From NCBI RefSeq assembly GCF_020171945.1, contig NZ_JAIVAP010000014.1:48962-112961 (forward strand): a stretch of 64,000 nt of DNA. Reading direction: 5' to 3'. Below are positions 1 through 7,683 of the stretch, piece by piece (the stretch's first letter is position 1; each line of letters opens with the position of its first letter). The stretch is from Bacillus infantis (GTDB taxonomy: Bacteria > Bacillota > Bacilli > Bacillales > Cytobacillaceae). Under the pieces are notes generated by a model that ran no database searches, was not told the origin of the DNA, and saw only the letters and a program-made list of their open reading frames with translations. The translations under genes and the position numbers were made by a program.

Positions 1-374
1 ACTGTACAAATCCCGCCGATTGGAAGCTCTTCGACACCTGGCGGCAGCCCGGCTATCATTGCCCTTGAAACCTCTGGATTATCAATAAGGAGGGTATAAA
101 CATGAAGCGAGCCTGTCTTCTTCCTGGCATCCTCCAGATACCTTTTAATAGCTTCATATTCCGGCCCTTTTTCCGGATTTTCCAGAAACTCCTCGTAAAT
201 GACGACTGGCATGGAATCCGCAATGGATTTGGCGGTTTCAAGCGTCTGGCTGGCGATGGACCTTACGGTTGAACCTTTTATGCTTACATAAGATATATAC
301 ATATTAAAGATAGTAAACAATAGCAGCAATACTGCTGATATTGCAATGATGGCTTTGAGCTTGGCATTTTTCAT
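1..374 (-). CDS. Methyl-accepting chemotaxis protein, N-terminal part (truncated by window edge)
   Basis: The N-terminal 124 residues of a protein that runs off the left edge. It starts MKNAKLKAIIAISAV at position 374, after the purine-rich stretch AAGAGGAAG. Residues about 7-29 are one hydrophobic membrane segment. The following extracytoplasmic part (IASQTLETAKSIADSM, then EYEAIKRYLEDARKKTG) resembles the single-Cache sensor region of Bacillus chemoreceptors. The signalling domain would lie outside the window, so the MCP call rests on the sensor part only; a sensor kinase with the same input domain is the main alternative. Confidence 0.6.
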   Translation of the reverse strand, partial: MKNAKLKAIIAISAVLLLLFTIFNMYISYVSIKGSTVRSIASQTLETAKSIADSMPVVIYEEFLENPEKGPEYEAIKRYLEDARKKTGSLHVYTLLIDNPEVSRAMIAGLPPGVEELPIGGICT

Positions 375-480
375 CTGCTCTACTTCCTCTTCTTAATCGC
401 ACTTATAGTAAAAATAGCCTAAATTTAAGTTTACTATATTTTAAAGGTCCACACATCATAAATAGGTTGGGAAAATTAAT

Positions 481-508
481 AAAGCAGGCCAGTCAGATGG
501 CCTGCTTT
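481..508 (-). terminator. Terminator of the SRPBCC-arsR operon
   Basis: Perfect 10-bp stem AAAGCAGGCC / GGCCTGCTTT with an 8-nt loop. On the minus strand it is followed by a T/A-rich tail (TTTATTAATTTT). It lies 14 bp past the arsR stop. Confidence 0.85.
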
Positions 509-521
509 CATACTCTGCTTC

Positions 522-878
522 CTATTCGTCTGCTTCCTGCTGTTTCAAAGCTGAGCTATCTTCAATTTCAAAGAGATTCTTCAGCACCGATAACCGGTTA
601 TCCCAGAACCTGTCAAAATAAGCGAGCCATTCCCTCAGTTCTGCCAGGGATTCGGGCTGGAGGATATAAAGCTTCTCCCTCCCTGCCTTCCGCCCTTTGA
701 TGAGCTTCGCTTCTGAAAGGATGTGGAGATGCTTGGCCACTGCAGTCCTGCTCATGGAAAAGTGGCCGGCAATTTCTGATATAGGACGCTCCTTCTCCGC
801 AACCAGCCTTAAAACTTCACGGCGCGTCGGATCGGCCACAGCCTGGAACACATCATACTTTTGCGCCGGGGCGGACAT
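522..878 (-). CDS. ArsR-family transcriptional regulator
   Basis: 118 residues. A winged helix-turn-helix fills residues about 8-80 (FQAVADPTRREVLRLV, then ISEIAGHFSMSRTAVAKHL). There are no cysteine pairs for metal binding, so this is the metal-independent ArsR subgroup usually coupled to SRPBCC (AHSA1) proteins. Its ATG overlaps the stop codon of the upstream SRPBCC gene by one base (TAATG), which implies translational coupling. It probably represses its own operon through the palindrome in the upstream promoter. The ligand is unknown. Confidence 0.85.
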   Translation of the reverse strand: MSAPAQKYDVFQAVADPTRREVLRLVAEKERPISEIAGHFSMSRTAVAKHLHILSEAKLIKGRKAGREKLYILQPESLAELREWLAYFDRFWDNRLSVLKNLFEIEDSSALKQQEADE

Positions 879-1294
879 TATGCCTCCACAGCTTTCTTCA
901 ATTTTTCCACAATGCCGGACCAGCCGCCGCTCATGCGCTCCCTGACAATGCCGCTTGCCTCCCGTGTCTTTGGCAGTATTTCATCTGTGTCCTTCCATCC
1001 GGCATGTACAAGAGTAAACTCAGTTTTCCCGTCCTTCTCTTTCAACAGGAACGAAACAGCCCAGCCATCATCGTCCCAAAGAAAAGAAAGCCTGTAAGGC
1101 GGATCAAGCTCGGTCACCTTGCATGGAGAAGGTCCAAAAGGGGACTGCAGATGAAATTCATAGCCCAGCTCAGGCTTAAAATCATTCGGCATGAACCATT
1201 CAGCAATGCCTTCAGAAGAGGACACCTTTTCCCAAACCTTTTCAATCGGCGCATCAATTGTGATCACCTTTACGATATCATCCAATTTTGTCAT
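878..1294 (-). CDS. SRPBCC (AHSA1/START-like) domain protein
   Basis: 138 residues spanning a whole AHSA1-type SRPBCC fold: N-terminal strand [19 protein letters not shown], the central [13 protein letters not shown] and C-terminal helix [15 protein letters not shown]. The family forms a hydrophobic ligand pocket; the ligand here is unknown. It starts at an ATG with AAAGGAG nine bases upstream. It is the first gene of a two-gene operon with the downstream ArsR regulator, a common pairing in Firmicutes where the SRPBCC protein is the regulated product. Confidence 0.85.
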   Translation of the reverse strand: MTKLDDIVKVITIDAPIEKVWEKVSSSEGIAEWFMPNDFKPELGYEFHLQSPFGPSPCKVTELDPPYRLSFLWDDDGWAVSFLLKEKDGKTEFTLVHAGWKDTDEILPKTREASGIVRERMSGGWSGIVEKLKKAVEA

Positions 1295-1341
1295 TGTAAT
1301 TCTCCTTTAACGATAAATATAAAATCATTTGGTTATATTTA

Positions 1342-1371
1342 AGCATATAACACCGTATGGTTATATGTCAA
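1342..1371 (-). promoter_or_regulatory. Promoter and palindromic operator of the SRPBCC-arsR operon
   Basis: On the minus strand: -35 TTGACA (1366-1371), 18-bp spacer, -10 TATGCT (1342-1347). Inside it lies a perfect inverted repeat CATATAAC / GTTATATG (1344-1351 and 1360-1367, 8-bp gap). A further ATATAACCA copy sits downstream at about 1330-1338. The placement on the promoter core fits autorepression by the ArsR protein. Confidence 0.7.
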
Positions 1372-1462
1372 CGGGAATTCTATAGGAAAGCTTGCCCAAT
1401 ATTAGAATAAGTTTTCCCAATTCCGGCAATCTAACACTATGACAAAGATTGAGACAGGGTGA

Positions 1463-2884
1463 ATGATTGTGCAGACTGACTGGTTTTCTATTCTTCCATT
1501 TTTGATTGCGATACCCATTGCCATAAAAACCAAACAGGTCCTTCCCGGCCTTTTTGCCGGCCTTCTCGCCGGCTCCTTCCTTCTTCAGCCGACACTGGCC
1601 GGAGGCTTGGAAACGCTCATCAGCTTTCTAGTTAAAGGGCTCATAGATGAAAATAATATTAAGATCATTCTATTTCTTTATGCTTTCTCCGGTCTTGTCG
1701 GGATGATCAAGATTTCCGGGGGCATCAGGGGGTTTGTCGAGGAGGCGTCAGTCAGGATCCAGAACAAAAGGCAGGCGCTGCTTCTTACCTACCTGTCCAC
1801 GGTCGGGACCTTCTCCGCCCCGAGTTTCCGGTTCGTCACGATTGCGCCGATCATGCGGGCACTTTTGAAAAAAGTAAAAATGTCGACACAGGAGCTTGGC
1901 TTTGTGATCGAGACAACAGCAACTCCCATCATTGTCCTGATTCCGATCGCAACGGCTTTTGTCGGCTATATGACGTCAATTGTGGACATTGCTGTAAGCA
2001 ATGAGAACATCAATGCAGATCCTTACGACCTTTTCCTGAGAAGCATCCCTTTTAATTTCTTTTCATTTGTAATGATCCTTCTCGGCGTGTATTTAAGCTT
2101 TTTCCATCATTCCAAGTCAACACAGGACAGCGATCCTGAAAAGATCGGAAAATCAGGAGATGATGAGGATGACTGGCATACTTGCGACCCGGCGGTTGGA
2201 AGGGATTTGCCGGAAAAGCCGTGGAATCTTTTAGTACCGCTTGCGCTTGTTGTTGTTCTGACTTTGGTTTTCACATGGTGGGACGGCTATAAGAAGGCAG
2301 GGGGTTTTGCCGCCGCCTTCATTAAAGCGGATGTAATGGATGCTATGCTGATTGCCCTTGTATTTACTGTCTTGTTTACATTCTTGTTTTTCCGGTTCCA
2401 AAAGACAAAGACATCAGATCTTCTGAACAGCTTTGTGATCGGCGGGAATGACCTTATGTCTGTCATCGTCCTGCTTGCTGTGGTCTGGGGGCTGTCGTCC
2501 GTGACAGAAGAGCTGGGTTTTTCCGCGTTTGTCACCCGTTATTCGAGCTGGATTCCTCCATCCATCGTTGTGCCGCTTCTCTTTTTATTCGGGGCTGCCA
2601 TCTCTTATTTCATCGGGTCGGCATGGGGAACCTGGGGCATCCTGATGCCGCTCGGGATTTCAATGGCCGCTGCTTCAGGCATCTATCTTCCGCTCGTCAT
2701 CGGGGCTGTCTTTGCAAGCGGGACCTTTGGTGCATTCGCCTCCCCGCTGAGCGACGATACGAATACGATCGCCCGGATCCTGAATTTGTCTGTCATTGAA
2801 TATGCACGATATAAGCTGAAGCCAGCTATGATTGCTGCCGGGATTACTGCCGTATTATATGCAGGCACCGTATTTTTCTTCTGA
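1463..2884 (+). CDS. NhaC-family Na+/H+ antiporter-like membrane protein
   Basis: 473 residues with about 11-12 hydrophobic segments and a short hydrophilic loop (residues about 215-250, SKSTQDSDPEKIGKSGDDED). Family features are the broken helices TFSAPSFRFVTIAP and SAWGTWGILMPLG and the C-terminal FASPLSDDTNTIA. The NhaC/ArsB-type fold exchanges cations or organic anions for protons across the membrane; the true substrate cannot be read. It is distinct from the second NhaC-like gene at 59.5-60.9 kb. The start ATG follows AGGGTG. It stands alone on the plus strand and faces the arsR operon divergently. Confidence 0.75.
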   Translation: MIVQTDWFSILPFLIAIPIAIKTKQVLPGLFAGLLAGSFLLQPTLAGGLETLISFLVKGLIDENNIKIILFLYAFSGLVGMIKISGGIRGFVEEASVRIQNKRQALLLTYLSTVGTFSAPSFRFVTIAPIMRALLKKVKMSTQELGFVIETTATPIIVLIPIATAFVGYMTSIVDIAVSNENINADPYDLFLRSIPFNFFSFVMILLGVYLSFFHHSKSTQDSDPEKIGKSGDDEDDWHTCDPAVGRDLPEKPWNLLVPLALVVVLTLVFTWWDGYKKAGGFAAAFIKADVMDAMLIALVFTVLFTFLFFRFQKTKTSDLLNSFVIGGNDLMSVIVLLAVVWGLSSVTEELGFSAFVTRYSSWIPPSIVVPLLFLFGAAISYFIGSAWGTWGILMPLGISMAAASGIYLPLVIGAVFASGTFGAFASPLSDDTNTIARILNLSVIEYARYKLKPAMIAAGITAVLYAGTVFFF

Positions 2885-2957
2885 CAGCAGAATTGCCCTC
2901 ACTGCACTGAGTAAAATGTGGTAAAGTAAAAGGGCACAAAACTGAAAGGGGAATAGT

Positions 2958-3302
2958 ATGACACACCAAGAAAATGAATTGCCAGCAAAAACATGCAGCA
3001 TTGAAAGACTGGTTACTGTACCGGCAGATATCGAGAAGGTATTAAAAGGAGAAAAAACAGCCACGAGGAGAAATGGCAGATATGCTGATATCGGGGAGAT
3101 CATGGTACTCAACGATAAAGAATTCATCGTGACTTCCGTATACAGCCAGACTCTCGGTGAGCTTACCGACGAACATGCCCGCCAGGAAGGATTCAGTTCT
3201 GTCGAGGATTATAAAGAGACCATCCTTTCCTATCACAAAGGGATGCCTTGGCTTCCGCATATGAAGGTCTGGGTCCACGAATTCAAACCGGCTGAAGCGT
3301 AA
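2958..3302 (+). CDS. ASCH-domain protein
   Basis: 114 residues. The ASCH core is visible as the ligand-loop pattern VLKGEKTATRRNGRYADIGE (about 34-53) and the later beta strands VLNDKEFIVTSVYSQTLGEL. ASCH domains are small beta-barrels related to PUA and are proposed to bind RNA or modified nucleosides. A strong GAAAGGGG site precedes the ATG. It is followed after 6 bp by a membrane protein gene, probably in the same transcript. The specific role is unknown. Confidence 0.8.
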   Translation: MTHQENELPAKTCSIERLVTVPADIEKVLKGEKTATRRNGRYADIGEIMVLNDKEFIVTSVYSQTLGELTDEHARQEGFSSVEDYKETILSYHKGMPWLPHMKVWVHEFKPAEA

Positions 3303-3308
3303 AACTCA

Positions 3309-3749
3309 ATGGATTTAATTTACCGGACTGTTATATACATACATGTACTCAGTGTGATTATGTCAATCGGACCGTTCTTCATCCTTTTCCCGATCGTGAA
3401 GAAGCTGAAGACGGCCGCCGGTGCCGAGCTCGAAGCATATATGGATACTTTCCGGTCCGTTGTCAGGCTCTCTAAGCACTCCGGCCACGTCCTTGTAGGA
3501 TCAGGCGTCATTTTGATCGCAGCCGGACCATGGACATGGGGCACCTCCTGGGTTGTCATGACCCTGATCATCCTGTTTCTCTCTCTCTTCTTCCTGGCGC
3601 GCGCCTTCACTCCGAAGCTGCGGAAATTCCGGGAAGAAGGGACCGATAAAGAAAAAGCAGCGGCTGAGCTCAACCGCACTGTCTGGATTTATATCATCCT
3701 TCTATCGGCCATGCTCTGGTTCATGGTCGTCAAGCCTGGTCTTTGGTAA
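3309..3749 (+). CDS. Four-helix membrane protein, DUF2269-like
   Basis: 146 residues with four hydrophobic segments (about 5-30, 58-75, 77-95 and 122-143) and short basic loops. The N-terminal YRTVIYIHVLSVIMSIGPFF pattern, with a His in helix 1, resembles the DUF2269 family of small integral membrane proteins. There is no obvious catalytic motif. It starts 6 bp after the ASCH stop without a good Shine-Dalgarno of its own, which suggests translational coupling. Function unknown. Confidence 0.65.
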   Translation: MDLIYRTVIYIHVLSVIMSIGPFFILFPIVKKLKTAAGAELEAYMDTFRSVVRLSKHSGHVLVGSGVILIAAGPWTWGTSWVVMTLIILFLSLFFLARAFTPKLRKFREEGTDKEKAAAELNRTVWIYIILLSAMLWFMVVKPGLW

Positions 3750-3777
3750 GCCGGTATGCCTATTGAGGAAAAAAGAT

Positions 3778-3806
3778 AAAACCTTGCCTTATTCCGGCAA
3801 GGTTTT
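3778..3806. terminator. Bidirectional terminator
   Basis: An 11-bp perfect stem AAAACCTTGCC / GGCAAGGTTTT with a 7-nt loop and T-runs on both strands. It ends the plus-strand ASCH transcript and the minus-strand YbaN-type gene, whose stop codon lies inside the hairpin loop. Confidence 0.9.
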
Positions 3807-4163
3807 TATTTTGTAGAAAAAATAATAGTATTTATAAAGAACAATGATTACCAGCATAATCCTGACTGCTGTGATGTCCGTCAAGAAGAAAGCGATGATT
3901 ATCATAGCGTCAGCAAACAGCAGGATTGTAAATTTTTGCTTCAGTGTCATCGACTTATTTTTCACAAAGCTTTCTAAGTGTTTTTTGTAGATCCCTGTCT
4001 GCTTGAACCAGACTTCGAACCTTTTGGATCCTTTCATAAAGCAGAATGAGGCCAGCAGAAGCAGCGGGGTGGTCGGAACGACAGGAAGGATGATGCCAAG
4101 GATGCCAAGGCCCAGGGCCAGAAAGCCGGCTGCGACGAATAAAATCTGTGTTAATTTCCTGAT
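3789..4163 (-). CDS. YbaN-family (DUF454) inner membrane protein, abnormal start
   Basis: About 125 residues. The reading frame gives RKLTQILFVAAGFLALGLG, then GIILPVVPTTPLLLLASFCF and KGSKRFEVWFKQTGIYKKHL, the full YbaN/DUF454 pattern with the PTTP turn. The open frame goes back to a TAG at 4193, but no ATG, GTG or TTG occurs in frame before the conserved N-terminus. The best placed codon is ATC at 4163, eight bases after AAGGGGG. The only nearby ATG (4168) is out of frame and closes after five codons. The first in-frame ATG (4037) would lose the first membrane segment. Either an unusual start, a small frameshift or a sequence error. Confidence 0.6.
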   Translation of the reverse strand: MRKLTQILFVAAGFLALGLGILGIILPVVPTTPLLLLASFCFMKGSKRFEVWFKQTGIYKKHLESFVKNKSMTLKQKFTILLFADAMIIIAFFLTDITAVRIMLVIIVLYKYYYFFYKIKTLPE

Positions 4164-4242
4164 AACATCTGCCCCCTTCCCTTTCTGAGTCTAATCTACC
4201 ATTTTCCATAGTAAAAAGATATACCTGATGTACGTAAAGAAA

Positions 4243-4264
4243 GGCCCTGCATCTGCGCAGGGCC
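4243..4264 (-). terminator. Terminator of tcyABC
   Basis: Eight-bp perfect stem GGCCCTGC / GCAGGGCC with a 6-nt loop, followed on the minus strand by TTTCTTTA, just past the tcyC stop. Confidence 0.85.
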
Positions 4265-4270
4265 TCCACT

Positions 4271-5017
4271 TTATCGGGCAGTCACTTTGTTTAAAAACTG
4301 CTGTGTCCTCTTGTTTTGTGACTTTTCAAATACGTCCTCTGGTGTTCCTCTCTCGACGACAACACCGCCGTCCATGAAGATGACTTCATCGGCAGCTTCG
4401 CGGGCAAAACTCATTTCATGTGTAACGATGACCATCGTGATATCTTCTTTGGCAAGATCCTTCATGACCTTAAGCACTTCCCCGACCAGCTCCGGATCAA
4501 GTGCTGATGTCGGTTCATCGAAGAGCAGCACCTGCGGATCCATCGCCATTGCCCGGGCAATGCCGACCCGCTGCTGCTGGCCGCCGGACAGCTGGTGCGG
4601 GTAATTATCGGCACGGTCCTTGAGCCCGACTTTTTCGAGGAGTCCCAGTGCCTTTTTCCGCGCTTCCTCTTTCGAGCGCTTCAGCACCACCATCTGGCCT
4701 TCCATTACATTTTCAACCGCGGTCAAATGAGGGAAGAGATTATAGTTCTGGAATACCATGCCGGTCTGTTTGCGGAATGCTACCATTTCCGCCGTTTTGA
4801 TTTTGGCAGAATCTCCGAACTGGAGCGTCTTGTTTCCAAGCTCGAGTTTTCCGGCATCTGGTGTTTCCAGAAGGTTCATGCACCGGAGAAGGGTAGTTTT
4901 TCCCGATCCCGAAGGGCCGATGATAACGGCCGTTTTCCCGGTCGGAATGGACAGATCGATCCCTTTCAGCACTTCCAGTTCGCCGAATTTCTTATACAGT
5001 TTTTCAATCTTTATCAT
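4271..5017 (-). CDS. tcyC: L-cystine ABC transporter, ATP-binding protein
   Basis: 248 residues of a polar amino acid ABC ATPase: Walker [10 protein letters not shown] (about 35-43), Q-loop FQNYNLFPH, signature LSGGQQQR, Walker [14 protein letters not shown] and switch His in IVTHEMSF. It energises cystine uptake with the TcyB permease and the TcyA lipoprotein. It is the third gene of the operon, 13 bp after tcyB, with GGAGGTG before the ATG. The Tcy assignment comes mainly from the binding protein; the ATPase alone would fit any amino acid importer of this family. Confidence 0.85.
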   Translation of the reverse strand: MIKIEKLYKKFGELEVLKGIDLSIPTGKTAVIIGPSGSGKTTLLRCMNLLETPDAGKLELGNKTLQFGDSAKIKTAEMVAFRKQTGMVFQNYNLFPHLTAVENVMEGQMVVLKRSKEEARKKALGLLEKVGLKDRADNYPHQLSGGQQQRVGIARAMAMDPQVLLFDEPTSALDPELVGEVLKVMKDLAKEDITMVIVTHEMSFAREAADEVIFMDGGVVVERGTPEDVFEKSQNKRTQQFLNKVTAR

Positions 5018-5030
5018 TCAGGCACCTCCA

Positions 5031-5711
5031 TTATTTTGCTACGCTTCTTCCAAAACGGTCTTCAAGCTTGTTCTGGAAATAAGACAGGACTGTGCTGAAA
5101 ATCAGATAAATAAAAGCAACCTCGATGTACAGCCACAGCGGTTCATAGGTGGCTGCCGCAATCTGCTGCCCCTTTTGGAACATCTCGGTAACCGTGATGG
5201 TAGCGGCCAGCGAAGTATCTTTTACCAGGCTGATAAAAGAATTCCCGAGCGGAGGGAGTGAGACTCTGACTGCCTGTGGAACAATGATGCGCCTCATGGC
5301 CTGGCTCCTGGTCATCCCGACAGAGGAAGCTGCCTCCCATTGCCCCTTGGGGATGGAAAGGATTGCCGCCCGGATGATTTCAGAGCTGTATGCACCCTTG
5401 TTCAAGGTAAAAGCAATCACAGCGGCCGGGAACGGATCCAGTGTGATGCCTACGCTTGGAAGTCCAAAAAACAGGATGAAAATCTGGACCAGCAGCGGGG
5501 TTCCCCTGAAGATCCAAACATAAAACCTGGCCAGCGCGACAAGCGGCTTGATGCTGGACAATCGGGCAAGGGCCACAAAAAATGCAAGAATCAAACCGAG
5601 AGCAAATGTAATCAATGTGAGCGGGATCGTAAAATAGATCCCGGCTTTTAGAATAGGAAAAAAGGAATCAGCGAGGATTCCTATTATTCGTTCTGCGCGT
5701 TCATCAAACAT
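5031..5711 (-). CDS. tcyB: L-cystine ABC transporter, permease
   Basis: 226 residues with five predicted membrane helices of the HisMQ/GlnP-type permease family. The EAA loop that contacts the ATPase is EAASSVGMTRSQAMRRIIVP (about 135-154). Other family blocks are FRGTPLLVQIFILFFGLP and FISLVKDTSLAATITV. It is the second gene of the tcyABC operon, 13 bp after tcyA, with its own AAAGGA site. Confidence 0.88.
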   Translation of the reverse strand: MFDERAERIIGILADSFFPILKAGIYFTIPLTLITFALGLILAFFVALARLSSIKPLVALARFYVWIFRGTPLLVQIFILFFGLPSVGITLDPFPAAVIAFTLNKGAYSSEIIRAAILSIPKGQWEAASSVGMTRSQAMRRIIVPQAVRVSLPPLGNSFISLVKDTSLAATITVTEMFQKGQQIAAATYEPLWLYIEVAFIYLIFSTVLSYFQNKLEDRFGRSVAK

Positions 5712-5724
5712 CTATATCAATCCT

Positions 5725-6528
5725 TTATTTCGATACGTCTGTGTTGAACCATTTTTTAGAGATTTCCAGGTACGTGCCGTCTTCCTTCATTTCTGCAAGA
5801 GCTCCGTTCACTGCCTCGACAAGTTCATCGCTGCCTTTGCGGAAAAGGAAGGCATTGCTTGTTGCATTTTCTTCTTCATAAACTGTTTTTACAGGAAGCT
5901 CAGGACGCTGCTTCTTAAGGTCAAGATAAGAAAGGCTGTCATTGAGTGTCGCATCGATCCTGCCGGATGTAATCAGGTCAATGGATTGGTTGAAGCCTTC
6001 CACCACTGTGTTGGTTGCGCCATGCTCCTCGGCAATTTTACGGTAGTTGCTGTCAAGTGACTGGCCGACTTTTTTGCCGTCCAAATCATCCAGCGCCTTG
6101 ATTTCATTATTATCTTCATGAACGACAAGTACCGCTTTTGAGACGATATACGGATCAGACATATCATATTTCTCCAGGCGTTCCTCACGGACAGCCACTT
6201 CATTCGCAACCATGTCATAGCGTTTTGCATCAAGGCCGGCAATCATGCCATCCCATTTCGTTTCAACAAATTCAGGCTTGATATCAAGGCGCTTGAATAC
6301 TTCCTCGGCAATCTCAATGTCAAAGCCGGTCAGCTTGCCTTCTTTATCATGGTAAGTGAACGGGGCATATGTACCTTCAGTCCCGATTGTGATTTCTCCT
6401 TTTTCCTTGATCTGGTCATACAGGCTTTGGTCTTTCGCTGTATCTTTGTCTCCATCGCCGCTGCTTCCGCATGCAGCAAGGGAAATCGCTAATGCAAATG
6501 TGAGTAAAATGAGTGCGTACTTCTTCAT
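5725..6528 (-). CDS. tcyA: L-cystine ABC transporter, substrate-binding lipoprotein
   Basis: 267 residues. Signal peptide with lipobox LAAC (Cys20), so it is anchored outside the membrane. The periplasmic-binding-protein-3 fold shows ITIGTEGTYAPFTYHD, LTGFDIEIAEEVFKRL, the WDGMIAGLDAKRYDMVANEV block and the C-terminal MKEDGTYLEISKKWF, all close to B. subtilis TcyA. It is first in the operon. The ATG is 12 bases from AGGAG; a three-codon frame (Met-His-Thr-stop) lies between them and overlaps the tcyA start as ATGA. Confidence 0.88.
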   Translation of the reverse strand: MKKYALILLTFALAISLAACGSSGDGDKDTAKDQSLYDQIKEKGEITIGTEGTYAPFTYHDKEGKLTGFDIEIAEEVFKRLDIKPEFVETKWDGMIAGLDAKRYDMVANEVAVREERLEKYDMSDPYIVSKAVLVVHEDNNEIKALDDLDGKKVGQSLDSNYRKIAEEHGATNTVVEGFNQSIDLITSGRIDATLNDSLSYLDLKKQRPELPVKTVYEEENATSNAFLFRKGSDELVEAVNGALAEMKEDGTYLEISKKWFNTDVSK

Positions 6529-6581
6529 GTGTGCATCAATCTCCTAGTATTTTTATCGGTTTAATTTAAACAACGTTACTT

Positions 6582-6610
6582 AGATTAATTCACCGGTGCA
6601 AAAAAGTCAA
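6582..6610 (-). promoter_or_regulatory. tcyA: Sigma-A promoter of tcyABC
   Basis: On the minus strand: -35 TTGACT (6605-6610), 17-bp spacer, -10 TAATCT (6582-6587). No T-box, S-box or other leader RNA is visible in the short leader. Confidence 0.75.
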
Positions 6611-6701
6611 CATATATTGCTCGGTATTAAAAAGAATCCCCTTAATGCCTTTATTTCATGTGCAGATAAAAACTTTCAGCCGGCAATTCCTAAAATCAGC
6701 A

Positions 6702-6731
6702 AACCCGCATCCTTTATGCCAGATGCGGGTT
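6702..6731 (-). terminator. Terminator of the emr/flavodoxin operon
   Basis: Ten-bp perfect stem AACCCGCATC / GATGCGGGTT with a 10-nt loop, directly after the stop at 6737. The T-tract on the minus strand is interrupted. Confidence 0.7.
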
Positions 6732-6736
6732 GAACT

Positions 6737-7099
6737 TTACTCTTCTTTTTTCTCGTTCAGTGATTTTAAGGCACCGCGGAATGCGTGGTCATCCATCCTG
6801 CTGTCAGAGGAATCCTGCTTTTTCTCTTTTTCCTTCATAAAAGATTGCAGGGCCTGCCTGTATGCATGGTCTTCCATCCGTTCTGCATCTTCCGCCGCAG
6901 GCTTTATCGGTGTGCCTGCTGCTTCCCCTGCATCCTGAACAGGTTCAGCATGATGTTCCTCTGGGGCCTGGAGCACTGCCTGGCCGGCACTCTGTTCTTC
7001 CTCCTGCAGCTCATGTCTGCGGGAAGATTGTATATTGGCAGCAATCAGGATGGCAGCCACAATAACCGCAGCCATCAGGCAAAATATAATACCGGCCAT
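6737..7099 (-). CDS. Small membrane-anchored protein with a duplicated charged motif
   Basis: 120 residues, not recognised. One N-terminal membrane helix (about 3-21) and then a charged, Glu/Ala-rich cytoplasmic tail. The tail contains two copies of one motif: RMEDHAYRQALQSF (about 74-87) and RMDDHAFRGALKSL (about 101-114). The start ATG overlaps the flavodoxin stop by one base (TAATG). It is last in the MarR-emr operon, which suggests a part in the same stress response. The repeats could be docking helices; this is inference. Confidence 0.65.
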   Translation of the reverse strand: MAGIIFCLMAAVIVAAILIAANIQSSRRHELQEEEQSAGQAVLQAPEEHHAEPVQDAGEAAGTPIKPAAEDAERMEDHAYRQALQSFMKEKEKKQDSSDSRMDDHAFRGALKSLNEKKEE

Positions 7100-7644
7100 T
7101 ACTGGCCAGCTCCGTCTCTGCCGGCATCCAGACGCCTGGCCAGAAGGGAAACCCGTTCACCGAGGGCTCTACCGAGTTCCAGCCCTTCAGCTGATATTTT
7201 CTCGTCCGAATCAATCGGACAGGTGATGCCGACACCATAATAAGAGCCGTATAAAGCATTTGCTGGAATATTCGCAGGCAGACCGGCAATGATCATCCCT
7301 TGATGAAGCATAGGCGTAATCAAGTTGAGCATCGTCGCTTCAAGCCCCCCGTGTGTGGTTGCCGTTGTACAGAAAACCGCGCCGATTTTATTGATCAGCT
7401 TTCCTTCGGCCCATAAATAGCCAAGCTTATCGATCCATGCTTTCAAACCAGAGCTGATGGTTCCAAAATGGCCAGGGCATCCCCAAATGATGGCATCCAT
7501 CTCCGGGAGCTTATACACATCAGCCTGGCTGACATGATCAACCAATACCTCTGCTCCCTCTATCTTCCGGGCTCCTTCAGCAATGGACCTGGCCAGAGCT
7601 TCCGTATGCATGCCTTCGCTATCGTATACCACATATATCTTCAA
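7099..7644 (-). CDS. Flavodoxin-family NAD(P)H:quinone oxidoreductase-like protein (WrbA type)
   Basis: 181 residues with the flavodoxin/WrbA fold: FMN phosphate loop [19 protein letters not shown] (about 6-24), [20 protein letters not shown] (about 54-73) and the FMN-contact block [19 protein letters not shown]. It probably reduces quinones by two electrons in the cytoplasm. The start is TTG at 7644, eight bases after GGAGG. It sits between the efflux pair and the small membrane protein in one operon, so quinone-like or redox-active compounds are a plausible efflux substrate. Confidence 0.82.
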   Translation of the reverse strand: MKIYVVYDSEGMHTEALARSIAEGARKIEGAEVLVDHVSQADVYKLPEMDAIIWGCPGHFGTISSGLKAWIDKLGYLWAEGKLINKIGAVFCTTATTHGGLEATMLNLITPMLHQGMIIAGLPANIPANALYGSYYGVGITCPIDSDEKISAEGLELGRALGERVSLLARRLDAGRDGAGQ

Positions 7645-7683
7645 CTGCCTTTCCTCCCTCCATTTTTCCTTCGGCCGCTTCTG

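Noticed and set aside
3955..4269. 104-codon minus-strand frame overlapping the YbaN gene
   Set aside because: Out of frame with the conserved YbaN sequence, low-complexity translation, and it starts inside the tcy terminator.
6529..6620. S-box or T-box leader for tcyABC
   Set aside because: The leader between promoter and start is about 45 nt and has no such structure.
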